From: Dipteris shenzhenensis
Taxonomy: Eukaryota > Polypodiophyta > Polypodiopsida > Gleicheniales
Strand: one strand, 5' to 3'
DNA: 64,000 nt
Assembly: GCA_047967505.1 (NCBI GenBank)
Contig: CM106541.1
Shown here: one piece after another, positions 58,471-64,000 of the stretch
Numbering within the stretch: position 1 is the stretch's first letter
How the letters are laid out: every line of letters starts with the position of its first letter
The notes under the pieces: model-generated
Database searches by the model: none
What the model was told of the DNA's origin: nothing
Seen by the model: only the letters and a program-made list of their open reading frames with translations
Program-made: the position numbers and the translations under genes

Positions 58471-59031
58471 GTATTCTTTCTTCTGAATTGATAAAAAATG
58501 CAGTTTATTCACGTCGAGAGCTTTTGCCACTCTAATTAGTTCACTTGAACTATAAATAAACCTGAACGAGCATCAGCAATCAAATTCTGTGACTTTTAAG
58601 ATACTCTTGCATAGGTAGCAAATAAGTTAAGCAAATAGGTGGCGTCTGCTTAGCCATGCTTTGGCTCGTTCCAGCTCTTTCTGATTTAGAGAGTTTTGAG
58701 GTACTGTATAAAGCGTTTTGTGCAAATGGGTATGAAATTGCTGAAGTCTAACGTCTAGGTTGGCATTTAATGGAAAGTGGTGGATCTGCCCAAAAATCAC
58801 AAAGACCCTATGTTGAGTAAGGACAGCAACCTAATGCTAGACCTCACAACGGACTATGAATGCAGAGGACCCCACACGAAACGGAACCTCGGAACCCAAA
58901 ATCCAGAGAGATCAGATTGCAGCCAAAAGAACCACTATATGGGTCCACCAAACAACTTCCCTGAAAGTACAAAACACTTGTGCAGCAAGAGCTGCCTGGG
59001 CTAACAAAAATGAAGACATGAATGCTGTGTG
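58471..59031 (+). other. Start of intron 2 of the RER-type gene
   Basis: Begins GTATTC after exon 2. No further exon of the ChaN domain is seen before the gypsy LTR at 59032. If the gene is intact, this intron exceeds 5.5 kb. Confidence 0.6.
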
Positions 59032-59355
59032 TGTTACGTCAGCCATAATCCCGGAGTCGACTAGTGCGATTATGGTGAGGCGGGAAACCAAGAGGACTTG
59101 ACATTGCAACGGTGGATGTAATTAAGTGTGGCTGGGAACAAGCGGGGCCTAGCATTAGACCCTAGAAGGACACTTGGCATCTAGAAGTCCACATGGCATG
59201 CAGTGGGCTAGGAGGGAGGATTCTAGAGGGAGCCAAAAAGAAAGGAGGTTTTGGGGAAAACGGAGGACCTGAGGACGAGAGGAGGCTCCAGAGGGAGAGA
59301 GAGAGAGAGACTCCGTGGCTGGGTGGACTAGCAGAAAAAAGCCATCGAGGTTTGT
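59032..59355 (+). repeat. 5' LTR (aligned part)
   Basis: TGTTACGTCAGCCATAATCC start shared with 63633. It lacks a 40-bp stretch present at about 63759-63800 of the 3' LTR. Past 59349 it no longer matches the 3' LTR (TTTGTCTGCG versus TTTGGGGACT), and no primer binding site is recognisable, so the 5' LTR may be rearranged here. A (GA)n run at 59295-59312 lies in both copies. Confidence 0.85.
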
Positions 59356-60206
59356 CTGCGACACGAAACAAAAGGCTTCTTCACTGTAGAGATTCATTGG
59401 AGACAAGTATAAATGGTGCTCCAAGCCCAAGGGTGGAAGCTTGAAAGTTCAGTGTGAGCCTGGGAGTATAATAAATGGGCAGTCGGCTGTTTGCGCGCTA
59501 CTGCTGCTGCTGCTATCACAGGCTGAGGCTGAGTGCGTATTACTGCCCCAGTGTCCCGCAATAAGGATGACGGCCATATGGTAGCCATGACTGCTTATCC
59601 TTTTATTAAAGGTACCGGGGAATTTTTCGACTAGTTGGCGTATGCATGATCCAAGCACCTTCTCGTGCTCCTGCATGCTGTCTAATGCGAACCCCGCATC
59701 CACCACCAGTCTTCGTTTTAACGGGTCGCATACAGGGGTCCGATCCTGCTCGCCTAGCCACCCATCACCCCTTAATAGTACCTACAGGACAGTGCATAGT
59801 CTCGGACAGTCATATTCTCAGACCTACAGATTCTCCTGTGTGCGCATCGATCTACGTACTCAGAGGCAGCAGGCTCATTTCAGGATTTGGAAGACCGTGC
59901 TACAATACACGATTCACTTGGGTGAAGGGCTACAAGAATAGAGACTCCTATGTAGTAGCTTGACAGAGATTTCGACTCCCGAGGATCTGTCTGCAGAGCT
60001 ACAGACTCATAGAGACCGTCGCCGCATCATGAAAGGTTTGAAAACCTTTATTAAAAAAAAAAAAGGTAGCCACGTCATCCAAAGGTTAAGGAACCTTTGG
60101 AAAAAGCCACCTCATTAGAGCATTTCTACCCCTCTCTTAAGTCATAAGCACCCCTTATGAACCTCAAAAGAGAAGCTTTGAAAAATTAAAGGGGCAAAGA
60201 GTAAGA
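59356..60206 (+). other. Remainder of LTR/leader, no gene
   Basis: No ORF of interest and no tRNA-complementary primer site found. Contains a GCTGCTGCTGCT run (59502-59513) and an A-run (60052-60064). Confidence 0.5.
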
Positions 60207-63200
60207 GTGATGGTCGATGATAGTGCAATACATAATTTCTTGAACTACTCGTTAGTTAAGAAATTAAAATTGCCTGAGAGTCCCAGTGCCCATAAATATG
60301 TGGTCTCTTTGGTGAAGGGTAGTGATAAAAAAGTTTGGGACACCATGATATATGGTGTAGAGGTGGATATTCAAGGCTATCAGGATGCCTTGGATTTCCA
60401 AATCATGCATCTCGACCGAACAGATGTAGTGCTTGGTCGAGAATGGCTGTATAGTCTTGGGCATAGCTTACAAAGGAGTTATCTTAATAACTCCATTATG
60501 TTTGAAAAAGAGGGTAGAGTCTTTCAGATTCAAGGAGAACATGATGTACCTAACTCTCCTCTTATTTGTTCGATGGAATTGGAACGACTACTACACCAAG
60601 AAGAATGCGAGGCATATCTTTGTGAACTTACTTTTATTGGTGATTTTATGTCTTCTGTATCAGAAAGAAGTAATGTTGTTTTTTATAATGTTAAAAAGTA
60701 TAAATCTTCTTTCAATGATTTAATGTTTGAATTTAAAGATGTTTTTCCGTCTGATTTACCTGATGGTTTACCTCCTGAGAGAGAAGTAGATCATAAAATA
60801 GATTTCATTCCTGGATCTACCCCTATTTGTAAACCCCCATATAGGCTTAGTCAAATGGAGGAACATGAGGTCAAAAGACAGTTAACGGAATATCTTAGGA
60901 AGGGCTAAATCCAAACAAGTAGCTCACCTTGGTCTGCACCAGTTTTACTGGTAAAGAAAAAAGATGGTACTATGCGTTTATGCAGAGATTACCGAGCACT
61001 AAATAAGAAATAAGTATCCTATGCCTCGCATTGATGAGCTCTTTGATCAATTGCAAGGGGCAAAATACTTTACTAAAATTGATTTAAGATCAGGATATCA
61101 CCAAGTACGAATTAGGGAAGAGGATGTCCCTAAGACATCATTTCATACTAGGTATGGGCATTATCAATTTAAAGTAATGCCATTTGGGTTAACAAATGCT
61201 CCAGCAACTTTCATGACACTTATGAATAGTGTCTTAAGACCATATCTAGGAAAATTTGCTATAGTATTTCTAGACGATATCCTTATTTATAGTAAAACCA
61301 GAAAAAAACATTTGAAACATTTGCGAAAAGTGTTCCAGATACTTAGGGATAGATCACTCTTTGCTAAAGAATCTAAATGTGAATTCTTTGTAAAAGAAAT
61401 GAAATACTTGGGACATATAATATCCCAAAAAGGGATGCGTATGGACCCTGACAAAGTAAGGGCCATATTGGAATGGCCACATCCTACAAATCTAGAAGAA
61501 TTACGAATATTCTTAGGTTTGTCCGGATTCTATAGGAGATTCATCCAAGATTACGCTAAGATTGCTGTTCCGATGATGAACCAGCTTAAGGAGAAGGGAA
61601 GCACCTTCATATGGGATGAACCTAAAAAGAGAAGTTTTGAAAAATTAAAGGTAGCTATAGTGGCAGTTCTTGTCTTAAAAGTAGTGGATCCCAATGAACC
61701 ATTCGTGGTTGAGACAGATGCCAGTGATTTTGTTGTCGGGGCAGTACTTATACAAAAAGATTGACCAGTGGCTTTTGAAAGCGAAAAGCTAGATTGCGCC
61801 CAACGGAATTACTCGGCATATGAGAAGGAACTATACGCTATAGTCTATGCTTTAAAAAAGTGGAGGCATTATTTATATGGTGCAAAATTGGAGATCATCT
61901 TTGATCATATCTTTGATCAGGAGAGCATTAAGTGGATTTGTAATCAGCCAGAGCTTAAAGTTAGAAAAGCTAGATGGGCTGAGTTAATGTAAGAGTTTGA
62001 TATACAATTGACATATAGGAAAGGGAAGTTCAATGTGGTAGCAGACTCTCTTAGCCGAATGCCAATTGTTAATGAATTGAGTTTTACTCAATTTGAAAAT
62101 GACTTCCTAGAGTCCTTAAAGGGGAAATGTGAGTTTGATCCTTACTTCTCTGAAATATGGAAAGCAATTAAAAATAGGGATCCAACTAATCGAGAGGCTT
62201 TCACTGAGGAGTCGCATGGAAATGGCGACACACCACAGGTTGGTGATAAAGAACTCAAGTGGAGAAAATATACTATTGAAGATGGCTACCTGCTCTATAA
62301 TAGTAGAGTATGTGTCCCGGATGATAATGATATTAGGCGTCAAATCCTTCTTGAATGTCATGATAGTCCGAGTGCTGAACACCCGGGAATTTAGAAGACA
62401 TATGTGCTTCTAAAAAGATAATTCTTTTGGCCTGAAATAGGTAAGGACGCCCAAGATTATGTATGAAAGTGCCAAAAATGCCAGGTCAATAAGGCTGAAC
62501 GCCTTAAGGTAGGAGGTCTCCTACACCCATTGGAGATTCCATCTGGCAAATGGGAAAGCATCTCCATGGATTTCATTGTGGGGTTACCTAAGATACAGAG
62601 GGGGCACAACTCTGTGTGGGTAATTGTGGATCGGTTGACCAAGATGGCTCATTTTATTCCTGTCAGTGAAGATGTTAAAACTCCAGAATTAGCTAGGCTA
62701 TTTGTGGAGCATATCTATAGACTGTATGGGCTACTAGCCGGTATTGTTAGTGACCGGGATAGCAAATTTAACAGCCATTTTTGGAGATTTGTGTTTAAGA
62801 GGTTGGAAACTTCATTGAATATGAGCACCGCGGATCATCCACAGAGTGATGGTCAAATTGAAAGGGTCAATCAGATCAAGGATATGCTTCGAGCATATGT
62901 AAGTAAACGGTAAACTAATTGGGAACAGTATCTGCCCATATTAGAATTTGCATATAACAATGCCAAACATTCAGCTACAGGTTTTAGTCCATTCATGATG
63001 ATGTATGGATTTCAACCAAGAGCCCTAATGACAGTGGGACTCGAAAAAGAGAAGGTTCATGCGGCCAAAGACTTTCTTGAGGATATGAATCAAACGCTTA
63101 AGTTAGCTAAAGATAGTATAGGAAGAGCTCAAGATAGAGCACAAAGTTATGCAAACCCCCACCATAGATAGTTGGAGTTTGAAGTAAATGAGAAAGTCTA

Positions 63201-63620
63201 CCTTAAGGTACCTGAATCTTCAGAATCTCTAAAGACAGGTAAATGTCCGAAGTGGTCTCCTAGGTATTGTGGACCATTCACAATACTTAAGAGGATTGGA
63301 GAACTTGCTTACAAAATAGCCTTACCTGAGGGATGTAGAGTACATCCAGTTTTTCATGCTAGTAGGCTAAAAAGAAAATTATGAGATGATGATAATCTCA
63401 TTGGAAATGAAGTCCTAGTTGAACTCATTGAACCCGCATCTTTACCACATGAACCAGAAAGAATTTTAAATACACAAGAAAAAAGAATGCAACATACTAT
63501 ATGGAAAGAATGTCTGGTTAAGTGGAAAGATAGATCTGAAGAGAGTTCAACATGGGAAAGGGTAAGCAGTCTCCAGAGGAGGTTTCCCAATTTTGTTTTC
63601 GAGGACGTAAACCATTCTTA
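60207..63620 (+). pseudogene. Chromovirus pol: protease, RT, RNase H, integrase, chromodomain
   Basis: The protease starts at VDDSAIHNF (the catalytic DSG/DTG is changed), with VLGREWLYSLG later. [21 protein letters not shown] near 61080 and FLDDILIYS near 61270. RNase [13 protein letters not shown] near 61715. Integrase: CQKCQVNK finger near 62480, SMDFIVGLPK, SDRDSKFNSHFW and HPQSDGQIERVNQ with the D, D and E. Carboxy end: a chromodomain-like LVKWKDRSEESSTWE near 63520, which places it among chromoviruses. Stops at 60906, 61762, 61990, 62392, 62419, 62464, 62911, 63169 and 63382 all look like former Gln or Arg codons. A small deletion and frame change near 61005 removes residues before PMPRIDEL. 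Confidence 0.94.
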
Positions 63621-63632
63621 AGGGGAAGGGAA
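63620..63632 (+). other. Polypurine tract of the chromovirus
   Basis: AAGGGGAAGGGAA directly before the 3' LTR start TGTTACG. Confidence 0.85.
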
Positions 63633-64000
63633 TGTTACGTCAGCCATAATCCCGGAGTCGACTGGTGCGATTATGGTGAGGCGGGAAACCAAGAGGGCTT
63701 GACATTGCAACGGTGGATGTAATTAAGTGTGGCTAGGAATAAGTGGGGCCTAGCATTAGAGAGGGATGCCAAGAAGAGGTAAAGACTAAGGTCCCCTAGA
63801 AGGACACTTGGCATCTAGAAGTCCACATGGCATGCAGTGGGCTAGGAGGGAGGATTCTAGAGGGAGCCAAAAGAGAAAGGAGGTTTTGGGGAAAACGGAG
63901 GACCTGAGGACGAGAGGAGGCTCTAGAGGGAGAGAGAGAGAGAGAATCCGTGGCTGGGTGGACTGGCAGAAAAAAGCCCTCGAGGTTTGGGGACTCGTAT
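63633..64000 (+). repeat. 3' LTR (continues past the window)
   Basis: Starts TGTTACGTCAGCCATAATCC and matches 59032-59349 until about 63989, where the two copies diverge. Confidence 0.9.

Larger units (their letters stand above)
59032..64000 (+). mobile_element. Ty3/gypsy chromovirus, gag-deleted, continues past the window end
   Basis: 5' LTR from 59032, pol 60207-63620, polypurine tract and 3' LTR from 63633. The LTRs differ by about ten substitutions over ~325 aligned bases plus one 40-bp indel, so it is not recent. Gag is gone: only ~1.1 kb separates the 5' LTR start from the protease. The GTGTG before the 5' LTR (59027-59031) is the likely 5-bp target copy; its partner is outside. Confidence 0.92.

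Overview
This window is nuclear DNA of a land plant with a large, transposon-packed genome. The evidence is a cytochrome P450 of the A-type (CYP71 clan) with one short GT-AG intron, the start of a chloroplast-targeted RETICULATA-RELATED 5/6-type gene, and plant lineages of Copia, Ty3/gypsy, LINE, CACTA and hAT elements. The protein sequences do not look like a typical flowering plant to me. A fern or another non-angiosperm vascular plant is my guess, not something the sequence proves. Only two host genes can be supported: the P450 (16429-18115) and the RER-type gene (57354-58470, continuing outside or broken in its second intron).

Layout. 1-2947 is the 5' half of a minus-strand Copia element (LTR, primer binding site, leader, gag). 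4072-13870 is a complete CACTA transposon with a TTA target duplication. It has a minus-strand TNP2 transposase gene, a plus-strand TnpA-like gene, three arrays of a palindromic 14-mer and a 2.4-kb array of hairpins. The P450 follows. From 20156 to about 23690 lies a second, inverted and truncated CACTA of the same family, abutting a 5'-truncated Copia with its 3' LTR (to about 28818). About 30600-35230 is a minus-strand gypsy of the Tat type (double RNase H) that has lost gag and integrase. 36171-37900 holds a broken unrecognised gene and a Tat-like leader in the other orientation, and 38090-39400 is a LINE tail. 40569-52386 is an 11.8-kb DNA transposon with matching terminal inverted repeats and four genes arranged A> <B C> <D. 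From 54990 to 57180 there are tandem repeats and a duplicated promoter, then the RER-type gene. Its second intron carries a gypsy chromovirus (59032 to beyond 64000).

The most unusual object is the 40569-52386 element. Gene D looks like a DDE-type transposase. Gene B encodes a histone H3 domain (most like the centromeric H3 variant) joined through a coiled linker to a Ulp1/SENP-type C48 SUMO-protease domain. Genes A and C are unrecognised. B and C diverge from a shared region filled with five copies of an imperfect palindrome and with tandem duplications. I know of no described plant transposon with a histone H3-Ulp1 fusion, but I cannot run a search.

Nearly every transposon gene here is dead, and almost all premature stops are TAA, TAG or TGA where Gln (CAA/CAG) or Arg (CGA) is expected. 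That is the pattern expected from cytosine deamination in methylated DNA. The P450 and RER exons show none of it. A short hAT-like MITE is present twice, once inside the second CACTA and once inside the histone-carrying element, each time with a perfect 8-bp target duplication, so both hosts were in place before it moved.
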